Of a DNA stretch of 64,000 bases, positions 50,793 to 59,335 are shown in pieces. Positions within the stretch are counted from its first letter, which is position 1. Each line of letters begins with the position of its first letter. The notes beneath the pieces are model-generated. The model worked only from the letters and a program-made list of their open reading frames with translations, was not told the DNA's origin and did no database searches. The stretch is from an uncultured Lachnospiraceae bacterium (GTDB taxonomy: Bacteria; Bacillota; Clostridia; Lachnospirales; Lachnospiraceae). The stretch is from positions 22,854 through 86,853 of the forward strand of contig CANRNJ010000015.1 of assembly GCA_947631955.1 (NCBI GenBank), written 5' to 3'. The translations under genes were made by a program, and so were the position numbers.

Positions 50793-52172
50793 TCAAAGAC
50801 CCGATGTTCCACGTTTTGTCTTGATCTGCTCCGCGATCTCCTCTACCTTCTGCTCTGTGAGTATATACTTTCTGCGGAACAGAAATACCGCAAGCAGCAG
50901 ACCGGCGATCGGGATCACCGTCATTGTCATGCGCAGGATAAAAATGGACGAATCGGAAGCCTGCGCCGCCACCGACGTATCGTCGCTCAGCTTACAGATG
51001 GAAAGGCATACGGCGGCGATCAAAACCGCGACGCCGGAGGCAAGCTTTACCACAAATGTCTGCATGGAAAAGATCACGCTCTCATCCCTTCTGTTGTTCT
51101 TAAGTTCCCCATAATCCACCGTATTTGCCAGAAAGACCGTCGTCAGCACCGTCAACATCCCGAACGCCGCGAACACGAAGAAGGCCGGGATAAACAGCAG
51201 GAAGATGTTCGTCCAGCCCATGCACATGAGCGCAAACAGGACCGCGTACCCCGTGATCGCCATGACGAAGCTCACATAGAATACCTGAAGGGAATTGATG
51301 AATCTGCGCAGCAGCGGGTAGAAAAGCATCATGGACAGGATCTGTATGCCGCCGCCGAACGTATTGAACAGCGTATAGCCGTTTTCCCATGTTTCGCCGC
51401 CGAAATCATATTTAAAGAAATAGATCAGCAGGTTGGAAGTAATGTATAAAGAACAGTTGATCAGCACAATGGCAGCCACCACGATCATCGTCTGGTCGTT
51501 CTGCAGCAGCGCCCTGAACATCTGCCCGACGGACGGCGCTTCCACATCGACCGTGGATTTTTCTTTGATATTGACACAGGTGATCACAATGAACAGCACG
51601 AAGAGCGCCGCGATAATGAGGGCAAATCTCTGAAAGCCCAGACGCTCGTCGCCCTGCCCGATATTTTTGACGCAGATCATAGTGATGATCGTGATAAGCG
51701 CCGAGCCGACTCCCGCGCAGGAACGGGCAAGCGTAGTAAGCCCCTCACGCTCCTTGCCGCCCTCTGTAAAGGCCGGAATCATGGACCAATAGGGGATATC
51801 CATCATCGTATAAGTGACGCCCCATACAATATAGGTAATGGCGGCGTACGCTACCAGACCCTTGCCGTTCAGCGCAGGCGGGGCGGAAAACATGATAAAC
51901 AGGACCGCCGCATTGGAGATCGTGCCGATCAGCAGCCACGGGCGGAATTTGCCCCATCTTGTTCTGGTCTTGGCCACCAGTACGCCCATGATCGGATCAT
52001 TGAAAGCGTCAAACACGCGGGCCGCCATCAGGATGATGCCCATCGCTACGGCGCTGACGCCCATGATATCCTGATAGTAATACAAAATATAACTTGCGGA
52101 AAGCATGTAGACCATGTCCTTACCGACCGCACCCAGTCCGTAGGATGCTTTTTCTTTAAATGACAGTTTCAT
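50793..52172 (-). CDS. GPH-family sugar:cation symporter
   Basis: MelB-like transporter of 459 residues with about 12 membrane segments. Family features include the N-terminal KEKASYGLGAVGKDMVYML, the loop RVFDAFNDPIMGVLVAKT (cation and sugar site region), and TRWGKFRPWLLIGT. A cytoplasmic tail ends after KYILTEQKVEEIAEQIK. The start shares bases with the stop of the previous gene (TGATG), so they are co-translated. Likely substrates are alpha-galactosides imported for the GH36 enzyme. Confidence 0.93.
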   Translation of the reverse strand: MKLSFKEKASYGLGAVGKDMVYMLSASYILYYYQDIMGVSAVAMGIILMAARVFDAFNDPIMGVLVAKTRTRWGKFRPWLLIGTISNAAVLFIMFSAPPALNGKGLVAYAAITYIVWGVTYTMMDIPYWSMIPAFTEGGKEREGLTTLARSCAGVGSALITIITMICVKNIGQGDERLGFQRFALIIAALFVLFIVITCVNIKEKSTVDVEAPSVGQMFRALLQNDQTMIVVAAIVLINCSLYITSNLLIYFFKYDFGGETWENGYTLFNTFGGGIQILSMMLFYPLLRRFINSLQVFYVSFVMAITGYAVLFALMCMGWTNIFLLFIPAFFVFAAFGMLTVLTTVFLANTVDYGELKNNRRDESVIFSMQTFVVKLASGVAVLIAAVCLSICKLSDDTSVAAQASDSSIFILRMTMTVIPIAGLLLAVFLFRRKYILTEQKVEEIAEQIKTKRGTSGL

Positions 52173-53647
52173 CAGTTCGTCCTCCTTTTGGCAAGTTCCA
52201 CTACCTTATATGCGCCGTCGTAAATTCCGGCTTCCTTGTTTTTGACAATGTTTCCGCACATATCCGCGAGCAGGCTGCTGTCTTTGATAAACAGCCTGAT
52301 CATCTGCAGCGTGTGCGGGATATCCCTGCACTCCAGCGTACCGTCGCCGATCTCCGCCGAGTGGATGGCGCCCCACTGTTCGTGTCCGCCGACCCGCTTG
52401 ATGAACAGCTTCGGAACCGGGTAAAAAGCCAGTTCGCTGGGCTTTGTGACCAGTACGTCGCAGCTGCGCATCAACAGGTTCGTACAGTAGACCGCCTCAA
52501 ATATGTTTTCATGCCAGAACGCGTGAACGCCGTGCACATCCTGTTCAAGCGCCTCCCCGGCAAACTTCTTTGTTTCTTCCCAGTCGTTGAAATGCTGTGT
52601 GGATACTTCCTTAAGCCCCGGTATCTCCCGCTCCAGATCTTCCCATACGCTGCGGTAATCTCCCACGTTGACATAGAGCGCCGCTTTGTCCTTCTGGATG
52701 AGCGGAAGCAGATATTTGATGATCGCGGCAAAGATCTCCTTCTGCGCTCCCGCGCCGCCGATCGTCAGCAGGAACCGGAAAGGCTTTTCCTCCTCGCGGC
52801 GCCTGATCCTGCGCGCGCAGTCGTTTTCGATATTGCTTACCAGTTCATGGTCGATATAGTGGCCGGTGTATACCAGATCCGAATCCGGCATCGGCTCCAA
52901 CACCTCTTTGCCTTTCATGCCGTTGAGGATCCGATACCCCTGATAGGCGAAATGCGTCTGGACCGTGTGAAGGCTGCCTTCCGAGAGATGCAGCGCCATG
53001 GGCCAGTTGTCCGGTATCGCATTGACCACATGCCGCATCCCCGCGTGGACCGCCGCCTGCGCAGGCCACACATGGGTCGCCACCACCGGGATATCCTTCG
53101 GCACGTTCCGGTAGACCGCCGCCATGAGCTCCGCATTTTTCTGGTCGGAAGCATTGTAGCTCAGCTTGCGGAACCCCTCGTAGTTCATGGGCTCCCACAC
53201 CAGTTTATTGAACAACCGGCTTTTGCCCGAAAGTCTGGATCCCAGTGAATAGAGATCGTTCTGCGCGCTGATAACTTTGGTGCACGTCGTATGGCGGTAA
53301 GAATTCAGATCCATCCAGTAGGGAACGTATCCCATGGAGTTGGCTGCCGACGCGATCGCCATGGAGATCCGGTAATGTCCGAAGCCCATGCGGATGTTGC
53401 CGACGATGATCCCCTTCTCGATATCGAAGCCCTCGCCCGCATCCGGCGCGCTTCCATCCTCGCCGAGCCGCACATCCATAACGCCCAGCAGGTCCCCGAT
53501 ATGCCCGTTCTTTTCCACGCTGACAGGATAGTCCGCCGCCGAGTCGTCCCCGAATTTCTTTGCGTATTTGCGCTTGGACTGTACCGCCTTGCGGTAGACC
53601 GCATCCGGCATCGGATTGCCGAAAATAACTTTGGATCTTTCACTCAT
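52172..53647 (-). CDS. GT-B-like protein resembling MGDG synthase/MurG glycosyltransferases
   Basis: I do not know a precise name. The 491-residue protein has an N-terminal half with the glycine-rich loop GNIRMGFGHYRISMAIASAA (about 84-103), as in diacylglycerol galactosyltransferases, and THVWPAQAAVHAGM. The C-terminal half has FLLTIGGAGAQKEIFAAIIK and a donor-site region SCDVLVTKPSELAFYPVPK. A glycosyltransferase is unexpected in an alpha-galactoside uptake operon; it might act on galactose-containing lipids, or be a non-catalytic relative. It starts the operon after tetR, with AAGGAGG. Confidence 0.7.
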   Translation of the reverse strand: MSERSKVIFGNPMPDAVYRKAVQSKRKYAKKFGDDSAADYPVSVEKNGHIGDLLGVMDVRLGEDGSAPDAGEGFDIEKGIIVGNIRMGFGHYRISMAIASAANSMGYVPYWMDLNSYRHTTCTKVISAQNDLYSLGSRLSGKSRLFNKLVWEPMNYEGFRKLSYNASDQKNAELMAAVYRNVPKDIPVVATHVWPAQAAVHAGMRHVVNAIPDNWPMALHLSEGSLHTVQTHFAYQGYRILNGMKGKEVLEPMPDSDLVYTGHYIDHELVSNIENDCARRIRRREEEKPFRFLLTIGGAGAQKEIFAAIIKYLLPLIQKDKAALYVNVGDYRSVWEDLEREIPGLKEVSTQHFNDWEETKKFAGEALEQDVHGVHAFWHENIFEAVYCTNLLMRSCDVLVTKPSELAFYPVPKLFIKRVGGHEQWGAIHSAEIGDGTLECRDIPHTLQMIRLFIKDSSLLADMCGNIVKNKEAGIYDGAYKVVELAKRRTN

Positions 53648-53757
53648 ATCCCTTTTCCTCCTTTAAACTGCTGTCCGCATATTTTGATTTTCTCAACCGT
53701 TTCCGTATAACTTTGTTTCCCTCAACTGCCGTTTCCACACTTTACTTTTCCCGGTCG

Positions 53758-54327
53758 TTATCCGTGGACTTTGATCCCCTCCATCAGGATCTCCACCACT
53801 TCATGAAGAGCGTCCTGATAGGATAATCTGTTCCGGATCAATATGTCCCTCTGGAAAAACTGTTCCACCGACGCCTCCAGCATCATCTTAAGGATCGGGA
53901 TCCGGATCGGCTGGATGCACCCCTCTTCGATGCCGCGCTCCAAAAGCTCGATCGTCGTTTCCCATCCGGTTTCTAAGCGCAGCTCCACCTGTTTGTATAT
54001 GGTGGGGTATCTGTCTTTCAAAAGATAAAGCTGCCGAAGATCCACATTCTTATACCCCTCCGGCAGAACGCCGAGGATCCTGTGTATTTTATCCACCGTG
54101 CTCAGGCTGTCGTCTTCCACTACTGCCCGTTCGCTTTCCTTGATCTGGTCAAACATGTAATCCACCATTGCCAGAAACAGCGCTTCTTTATCGCAGAACA
54201 CTTTATAAAGCGTCTTCTTGCTGATCTTCAGGGACCGGGCGATATCGTCCATGGTAAATTTCAATCCCTTTTCATTAAAGATCCTTATGGTTCCCTTCAG
54301 GATCTCCTCCCTTATATCGATGTCCAT
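53758..54327 (-). CDS. TetR/AcrR-family regulator
   Basis: A 189-residue repressor with the TetR N-terminal helix-turn-helix (EEILKGTIRIFNEKGLKFTM, then DDIARSLKISKKTLYKVFCDK, about 7-47) and an unknown C-terminal ligand pocket. GGGAGGG precedes the ATG. It lies upstream of, and in the same direction as, the GT-B-like protein, symporter, GH36 and ROK genes. Two dyads with identical geometry flank its promoter, so autoregulation and control of the operon are likely. The inducer is unknown, possibly a sugar. Confidence 0.92.
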   Translation of the reverse strand: MDIDIREEILKGTIRIFNEKGLKFTMDDIARSLKISKKTLYKVFCDKEALFLAMVDYMFDQIKESERAVVEDDSLSTVDKIHRILGVLPEGYKNVDLRQLYLLKDRYPTIYKQVELRLETGWETTIELLERGIEEGCIQPIRIPILKMMLEASVEQFFQRDILIRNRLSYQDALHEVVEILMEGIKVHG

Positions 54328-54357
54328 CAGACCCTCCCGCTAAACTCAAAAAAACAG

Positions 54358-54383
54358 GAAACTGATTTTTGTATTTCAGTTTC
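54358..54383. promoter_or_regulatory. Operator dyad O1 for the TetR regulator
   Basis: GAAACTG (54358-54364), 12 bases, CAGTTTC (54377-54383), within a longer palindrome with GGAAACTGA/TCAGTTTCC arms. It lies just downstream of the -10. On the minus strand it is also followed by a T-run after TG, so it might double as an attenuator. Confidence 0.7.
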
Positions 54384-54387
54384 CTTC

Positions 54388-54416
54388 ATTCTATCGCGTT
54401 GCATGCCATATAACAA
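54388..54416 (-). promoter_or_regulatory. Sigma-A promoter of tetR and the operon
   Basis: Minus strand TTGTTA (54416-54411), 17-base spacer, TAGAAT (54393-54388). It lies between operator dyads O1 and O2. The 54443-54587 stretch upstream holds no gene that I can see. Confidence 0.65.
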
Positions 54417-54442
54417 GAAACTAATTTGCCAAAAGTAGTTTC
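54417..54442. promoter_or_regulatory. Operator dyad O2 for the TetR regulator
   Basis: GAAACTA (54417-54423), 12 bases, TAGTTTC (54436-54442). Same arm length, spacing and sequence class as O1 (GAAACTR-N12-YAGTTTC), directly upstream of the -35. Confidence 0.7.
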
Positions 54443-54587
54443 CGGTTTTTATACATATTTACCATAGATCCGGCGGCTTATCACCCAACAGCCGACCGAT
54501 GCATCTGCTATCCGGCCGTTCCTGCTGTCCGGCGGCCCGCCGCTGTATCTGTTATTTAATCATTCCTGCTGCCCGCCGCAGCGCTTA

Positions 54588-55295
54588 TCACCCTGAGGTC
54601 TGGAAATGCAGCTGGCGCAGACCTTCCACTTCGTCGCACACGGGCTTTAAGCGGCAGGATGCGCAGTCCATGACCAGATCGTTGAAGATCTCGTTGAGCG
54701 ACTCCGTGACGGCATCCATGGTCCGCACCGTTTCGCCGAACGCCTCATAAGGAAAATCCGGGTCCGTGACATACACGATGCGCGCCGCCAAAACCTCCGG
54801 GTGCCTGTGATAAGCCTCGGCGAACAGTCTTCCCGCTTTTGCAAAATCAAGACCCTCCCGGATCGCCTCCCGGCCTATCCGGACAGGTTCTCTGTGGGCC
54901 GCCGCCGATATCCGCGCCAGAAACCCCTTTGGATAGACGTGATATCTGGTGTACTCCAGACGCCGCAGCGCCCTGTATGCCTGCTCCCGGTCCGTCCATG
55001 CGCTGTCGTCTACGCGCAGGACCGTCAGCGCGGCATAGGGAACGTCGGTCTTGATCTGCGGCAGGTCAGGACCGCAGACTACCACCTCGTCCCGGACGGA
55101 ATCGTCCGACGTATAAGCCACGCCGCTGTAAGCAGCCAGACTGCCGCCGCCCAGTTCGTACGCCGTATCTTTTTTAAACAGGATGCGCTGTTCCGTTTCC
55201 TGTTCCCATACAGGCGGTTCATAAGGAAACCGTCTGCAGGGCAGCGGGCGGAGCATATCGCCGCACCGGGCGATCAGTTCATCATACAGTTCCAT
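54588..55295 (-). CDS. CdhC-like protein of the dehydratase operon
   Basis: A 235-residue protein that I associate with the family annotated as carbon monoxide dehydrogenase beta subunit (acetyl-CoA synthase CdhC-like); this is from memory. Visible features: an N-terminal region with FPYEPPVWEQETEQ, a central part with GPDLPQIKTDVPYAALTVL, and a C-terminal cysteine cluster C-x2-C-x5-C in MDCASCRLKPVCDEVEGLRQ (about 208-227) that could hold a metal or Fe-S cluster. No CO dehydrogenase catalytic subunit lies nearby. The start overlaps the end of the small membrane gene by 14 bases, so they are coupled. Confidence 0.55.
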   Translation of the reverse strand: MELYDELIARCGDMLRPLPCRRFPYEPPVWEQETEQRILFKKDTAYELGGGSLAAYSGVAYTSDDSVRDEVVVCGPDLPQIKTDVPYAALTVLRVDDSAWTDREQAYRALRRLEYTRYHVYPKGFLARISAAAHREPVRIGREAIREGLDFAKAGRLFAEAYHRHPEVLAARIVYVTDPDFPYEAFGETVRTMDAVTESLNEIFNDLVMDCASCRLKPVCDEVEGLRQLHFQTSG

Positions 55296-55536
55296 CCGTC
55301 CGGCCCGCTTTCTCTTTATTTATGACACTATTGTCATTTTCTTTCTTTCCTTGTGTTTCCGCCTTTTTTGCTGCCTTTTTCTCTCTTTTAACGGCTCCTT
55401 TGTCATATATCTTATTCATGACCGGGATCATCGCCGCCGCCAGTTTCATATCCAGATTAAAGAAGTAAATGACCAGACTCAGCAGGAACAGCCCGGCCGC
55501 CACGGCAGCAAGGATCAACAATACTTTCAACATCAT
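55282..55536 (-). CDS. Small membrane protein of the dehydratase operon
   Basis: An 84-residue protein with one N-terminal membrane helix (LLILAAVAAGLFLLSLVIYF, about 5-24) and a very basic cytoplasmic tail (KREKKAAKKAETQGKKEN, about 51-68). No named family recognised. It overlaps the activase gene by four bases and the CdhC-like gene by 14, so it is a genuine operon member. It could anchor the complex to the membrane. Confidence 0.7.
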   Translation of the reverse strand: MMLKVLLILAAVAAGLFLLSLVIYFFNLDMKLAAAMIPVMNKIYDKGAVKREKKAAKKAETQGKKENDNSVINKEKAGRTDGTV

Positions 55537-56327
55537 GCGCTCATTCCTTTCCGCCTTGCGAACTCGGCCGCCCCCAGTGCGCCCATGAGCTGAGGGTCAA
55601 TGTCCAGTTCGATCACTTTGATCTTCAGCACTTTTTCTATCGCGTCTTTCAGGCCGTCATTCTTGGCGCATCCGCCCGTCAGCGCCACACAGTCCACGGC
55701 TCCGGCTTTCTTGGCCATCACAAAACATCTCTTCGCCACCGACATTTCGATCCCCGCCGCGATCTCCTCCATCGGCTTGCCCTCGCCCACCAGTGAAATG
55801 ACCTCGCTCTCGGCAAACACAGTGCACTGGGCCGTTATGGGGATCACATTCTTCGCCTTCAATGACAATTTGGAAAACTCGGACAGCGGCATTTCAAAAG
55901 CGTTTGCCATCGTTTCAAAAAATCTCCCCGTTCCCGCAGCGCATTTGTCATTCATGGCAAAATCAAGCACCGTTCCGTCCGAATCGATCGAGATCCCTTT
56001 CACGTCCTGCCCGCCTATATCTATGACCGCTTTCACCGTGGGGTCGGCCGTGTGCACGCCCATGGCGTGGCAGCTGATCTCGGAGATATTCTCGTCGGCG
56101 AAAGGCACCTTGTTCCGGCCGTAACCGGTCCCCACCAGATAAGCCAGTTCTCCCGCGTCCTTCAAATCTGACACTTGCGTCACCGCTTCATCCAGCGCCG
56201 CCTGTGCGCTCAATACGGGATCGATCCGGCTCTTCAATGTCACGCCCGCGGCAATCTTTCCGTTTTCATCCAATATCACACATTTCGTATAAGTGCTTCC
56301 GGCATCGCATCCGCCAAAATATCTCAT
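55533..56327 (-). CDS. 2-hydroxyacyl-CoA dehydratase activase (HgdC-like)
   Basis: ATP-hydrolysing electron donor with an ASKHA actin-like fold that reduces 2-hydroxyacyl-CoA dehydratases. The 264-residue protein has the ATP loop GGCDAGSTYTKCVILDENG (about 4-22), AVIDIGGQDVKGISIDSDG, the Fe-S cysteine site DKCAAGTGRFFETM, and GGCAKNDGLKDAIEKVLK. The ATG at 56327 is chosen because AAGGAGG lies seven bases upstream. It sits in the usual position next to the dehydratase subunits. Confidence 0.95.
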   Translation of the reverse strand: MRYFGGCDAGSTYTKCVILDENGKIAAGVTLKSRIDPVLSAQAALDEAVTQVSDLKDAGELAYLVGTGYGRNKVPFADENISEISCHAMGVHTADPTVKAVIDIGGQDVKGISIDSDGTVLDFAMNDKCAAGTGRFFETMANAFEMPLSEFSKLSLKAKNVIPITAQCTVFAESEVISLVGEGKPMEEIAAGIEMSVAKRCFVMAKKAGAVDCVALTGGCAKNDGLKDAIEKVLKIKVIELDIDPQLMGALGAAEFARRKGMSA

Positions 56328-56385
56328 GTCTTCCTCCTTATCCGATGCGCCCCGTTTCGGAGGCATCCGCCACATCCGCCGCGCC

Positions 56386-57930
56386 TTACCACGCCAGATC
56401 GTCGTCAATATCTTCCAAACTTGCGTCCAGCGGTTCCTCCCGCAGCACCGTACGCATATACCGGTTTACCTCCGTCCGCATATCTTTTCTGGATGCGCCG
56501 CGCGCATCCATCAGCCCATGCGTCGCCCACACCAGATGGATCCCGTGCGCCCGCGCCTCCTCCTCGAACAGGCCGTGATAACCCGACATCGACTTGCAGC
56601 CGATATGGGCATACATAATGACCATATCCACATGAAAACTTTCGCAGAAACGCCACAGATCCGCCACGCCTACCTCATAGCCGCCGTTGGAGCGGCTGCG
56701 CATGATCATCTTTTCATACAGGTACGCCAGATCGTATACCGCCTTGTCCTTATCCTCCGTATCGATCATCCGTGTAGAGCACAAGGTCAGCATATCTACC
56801 AAAGGCACGATCCCCCAACAGTTCTGCAGCCAGATACCGAAGGCCGTATAGTACGCCGACTGGACGCCCCATGTGATCGCCCGGTGCCGGACTTCCTTTG
56901 CAAGCTGCTCCTTTTTCTCATATCCCTTCATGGCAAGTCTGGTCAGCTTATGATCCGTTTTGAGAAAATCCTCCACTCTGCCGCCCGCGGCCATATACAC
57001 GGCATACCGGTACAAAGACAGGCTGTTGCCCGTTATCTGCGGATAGGGCGTGCGCGAGATATCGTACCACTCCAGAAGCTGCTCCGTTTCTTTGTTAAAA
57101 CGTTTCATCGTCTTGAAAAAGGCCTGCCAGTCAAAAGTTTCGCCCGTCTGTTCCTCGATAAAAGCAATCGCGTTCTGTATCTCTTCCGCCGCATACTGCT
57201 GTACGCTGTCCTCGTTGTGCCGGATCGGCACGGCAAGCTGAAAAGCAGGGATATCCATGCGCGACGCCATGATACCATTCCCCATAAGGCTGCCGTCGCA
57301 GGTAGTGTTGCACTGTACCGCGCACCGCCCGATCTTGGGATAATCGCCTTTGAGCGCCACGCCAAGCTCCGCCGCCGGCATAGGGCACACGTCACCCGGT
57401 ATACCGTACTCCTGCGCCGCGTCCAGATAATAAAGCACACCGTCCTGCGCCATCATCGCGCAGGTATAGACGGCAGGAACTTCCACCGACACCCATTTCA
57501 GATTCGGAAATCCGTTCATGATCTGGCTCATCATGTTTTCATCAAAAACGACAAGCTTGTCATTTAATTCTTTGTCATTTCCGAGTTCCGGGTCGGCACG
57601 GAACATGATCCCCATACTTTTGCACATATCCCGCACCACCAGTTCCAACGCGACTCTCGCCACCCGCAGCTGCGTACCGCGCATCCCTTCCGTGTGACGG
57701 TCAAAAAAATCCGGCACCGCCAGATAGTTCACCATCCACCGATAACGGAAAAAAGCTTTCAGATTGCTTGGATGCAGCATAAATCCGATCAGCGTTCCCC
57801 ATATGCCCAGCCAATGGACATAGTCGTACCATGTGTCTTTCCATCCGCGCCATTCCCTGCGCTTCTTTGCCTTTTTACCGCCGTACAGTCTGCCCAGCGG
57901 CTCGCTCCCCATGGCTTTTCCCATAATCAT
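56386..57930 (-). CDS. 2-hydroxyacyl-CoA dehydratase/benzoyl-CoA-reductase-type subunit, long form
   Basis: HgdB/BcrB-type subunit binding a [4Fe-4S] cluster, about 514 residues versus about 380-430 in usual subunits. The N-terminal 60 residues are basic and aromatic (LYGGKKAKKRREWRGWKDTW), followed by a hydrophobic stretch (HWLGIWGTLIGFML). Cysteine-rich blocks include GRCAVQCNTTCDGSLMGNG and HIGCKSMSGYHGLFEEE near the C-terminus. The ATG at 57930 overlaps the stop of the partner gene (ATGA); an ATG two codons later is also possible. A double-cubane-type enzyme is an alternative to a classical dehydratase. Confidence 0.88.
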   Translation of the reverse strand: MIMGKAMGSEPLGRLYGGKKAKKRREWRGWKDTWYDYVHWLGIWGTLIGFMLHPSNLKAFFRYRWMVNYLAVPDFFDRHTEGMRGTQLRVARVALELVVRDMCKSMGIMFRADPELGNDKELNDKLVVFDENMMSQIMNGFPNLKWVSVEVPAVYTCAMMAQDGVLYYLDAAQEYGIPGDVCPMPAAELGVALKGDYPKIGRCAVQCNTTCDGSLMGNGIMASRMDIPAFQLAVPIRHNEDSVQQYAAEEIQNAIAFIEEQTGETFDWQAFFKTMKRFNKETEQLLEWYDISRTPYPQITGNSLSLYRYAVYMAAGGRVEDFLKTDHKLTRLAMKGYEKKEQLAKEVRHRAITWGVQSAYYTAFGIWLQNCWGIVPLVDMLTLCSTRMIDTEDKDKAVYDLAYLYEKMIMRSRSNGGYEVGVADLWRFCESFHVDMVIMYAHIGCKSMSGYHGLFEEEARAHGIHLVWATHGLMDARGASRKDMRTEVNRYMRTVLREEPLDASLEDIDDDLAW

Positions 57931-59117
57931 GACCCTTTCTTTCCCAATCTCTTGATCTCGATGCTCTCCACAAAAGCCTGTACGCGGGTGCGCAGCTGTC
58001 CCGCATTGCCCGCCGTGTAGGGTCTGTCGATCGACAGCACCGGATAGCCGTACTCTCCGCGCATGACCTCGCTCGCGTAGGCTCTCTCGTAACCCCAGTA
58101 GTCGCAGAACTTGATCTGTTGGTAAATGATGCCGTCCGCCTTGTATTCCTTCGCCAGCGCATCCACATATTGATGACGCTGCCGTATCTTTTCCGTATTC
58201 ATAAATCTCGGACATTGGCCCTGTTCCATATAATGGCGGCATATCTGCGTCAGCGCGTCCTCTTTTTCGTCAAACGGGATCGGCGTCCGCTCCGGATAGG
58301 AGCCTAAACAGTAACAGTCGGCTGCCACAAAAGCCCCCGCCTCCTCTGTCAGACGTATGAAATCCGGGTCGTCGATCTCGGAGCCTGCCATAACGACTCT
58401 GGCGCGGTAAGGACCCGCTGCATCCGGCTCCCTTCCCCGCAGCTCGTCGAGGGTCTCTTCCAATATCGGGATCATATATTCTTTCGGACAGACAAACGTG
58501 GACAGGCACAGTACCGCAAACTCATAGCCGGTAATGCGCGGTTTTTCCTCCCTGCGGTAAGCGCCGATCTCCATGATCAGCCGATTGAGCCGGTTCTGCC
58601 GCTTTACGGCCTCTGCCAGAGCCGCGTCGGACGTATCGATCCCCAGACGCTCATGCAGCGGCTCCAACACATACTGCTTCATCTGACGGACATAATGCCT
58701 GAGCGCCGTTTCATCGGACTTCATCGGCACATCCGCATAAGTCACAAAAAAACGCCCGTTGTCGCACAGTTTCAGCTTATCGATGTTTTCCACACAGCGG
58801 TTCATCTGCGCGCAGGCATCTGGCGCAAAGATACAGTCCAGATAGCCGTAACCGCCTTCAAGCGCCCGCTCCAGAATCGCCCTTGCGCACTCACACATGA
58901 TGCTCGTCATATAATAAGTGCCCATCTCCAGAGAACCCGTTCCCGGCGCCCTGAGCCGGACGGAAAAACAGCCGTCCAGATTTAACAGCGGCTCCGGAAT
59001 CATGGCGCACACGCTGCCAATGGCATACCGGCCGCTCTCCTTTGCACTCCGCGCCGCCTCATTGTATGTATCCTGAAGAAGCTTCTCCAACTCATAAATA
59101 TGCGCTAAATCCTTCAA
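57927..59117 (-). CDS. 2-hydroxyacyl-CoA dehydratase-type second subunit
   Basis: A 396-residue partner subunit of the same superfamily. Cysteines that could ligate a [4Fe-4S] cluster occur in GSVCAMIPEPLL (near 37), APDACAQMNRCVENI (near 104-109) and IKFCDYWGYERAYAS (near 347). FVAADCYCLGSYPERTP is also typical. It is the first gene of the dehydratase operon and is coupled to the next by ATGA. Substrate unknown; plausible ones are 2-hydroxyglutaryl-CoA, lactyl-CoA or aryllactyl-CoA. Confidence 0.9.
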   Translation of the reverse strand: MKDLAHIYELEKLLQDTYNEAARSAKESGRYAIGSVCAMIPEPLLNLDGCFSVRLRAPGTGSLEMGTYYMTSIMCECARAILERALEGGYGYLDCIFAPDACAQMNRCVENIDKLKLCDNGRFFVTYADVPMKSDETALRHYVRQMKQYVLEPLHERLGIDTSDAALAEAVKRQNRLNRLIMEIGAYRREEKPRITGYEFAVLCLSTFVCPKEYMIPILEETLDELRGREPDAAGPYRARVVMAGSEIDDPDFIRLTEEAGAFVAADCYCLGSYPERTPIPFDEKEDALTQICRHYMEQGQCPRFMNTEKIRQRHQYVDALAKEYKADGIIYQQIKFCDYWGYERAYASEVMRGEYGYPVLSIDRPYTAGNAGQLRTRVQAFVESIEIKRLGKKGS

Positions 59118-59149
59118 ACCTCGATCTCCTTACTTATTCCTATGTATCT

Positions 59150-59294
59150 GTACAGATTGCAGATACCAACGCAGACACGCTTGCGCTCCGTTTCCGCCGT
59201 AACGGTACTAAGCTCAAGAGTTGCCAAGCAACTCTTTACCTCGCTAAGTACCGACGGCTCCAAAGGGTCTGCTTGTGGTATCTGTAATCTGTAC
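59150..59294. repeat. 145-bp imperfect palindrome between cooC and the dehydratase operon
   Basis: Outer arms GTACAGATTGCAGATACC (59150-59167) and GGTATCTGTAATCTGTAC (59277-59294) pair with one mismatch. Inner arms GCAGAC/GTCTGC, GCCGT/ACGGC and GGTACT/AGTACC continue the symmetry, and the centre is a perfect hairpin AGAGTTGC-CAA-GCAACTCT (59217-59235). It occupies most of the 218-base gap. It could be a structured leader, a MITE-like relic or a recombination product. Confidence 0.8.
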
Positions 59295-59335
59295 GCACAC
59301 CATATGCGTACCGCACCCCACAAAGCCGCCGCCAC

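Noticed and set aside
47556..51449. Open frame of about 1297 codons on the plus strand
   Set aside because: It runs antisense across the ROK, GH36 and symporter genes, all of which have clear family motifs. Its translation is low-complexity (Arg/His/Gln-rich) and it lacks a Shine-Dalgarno.
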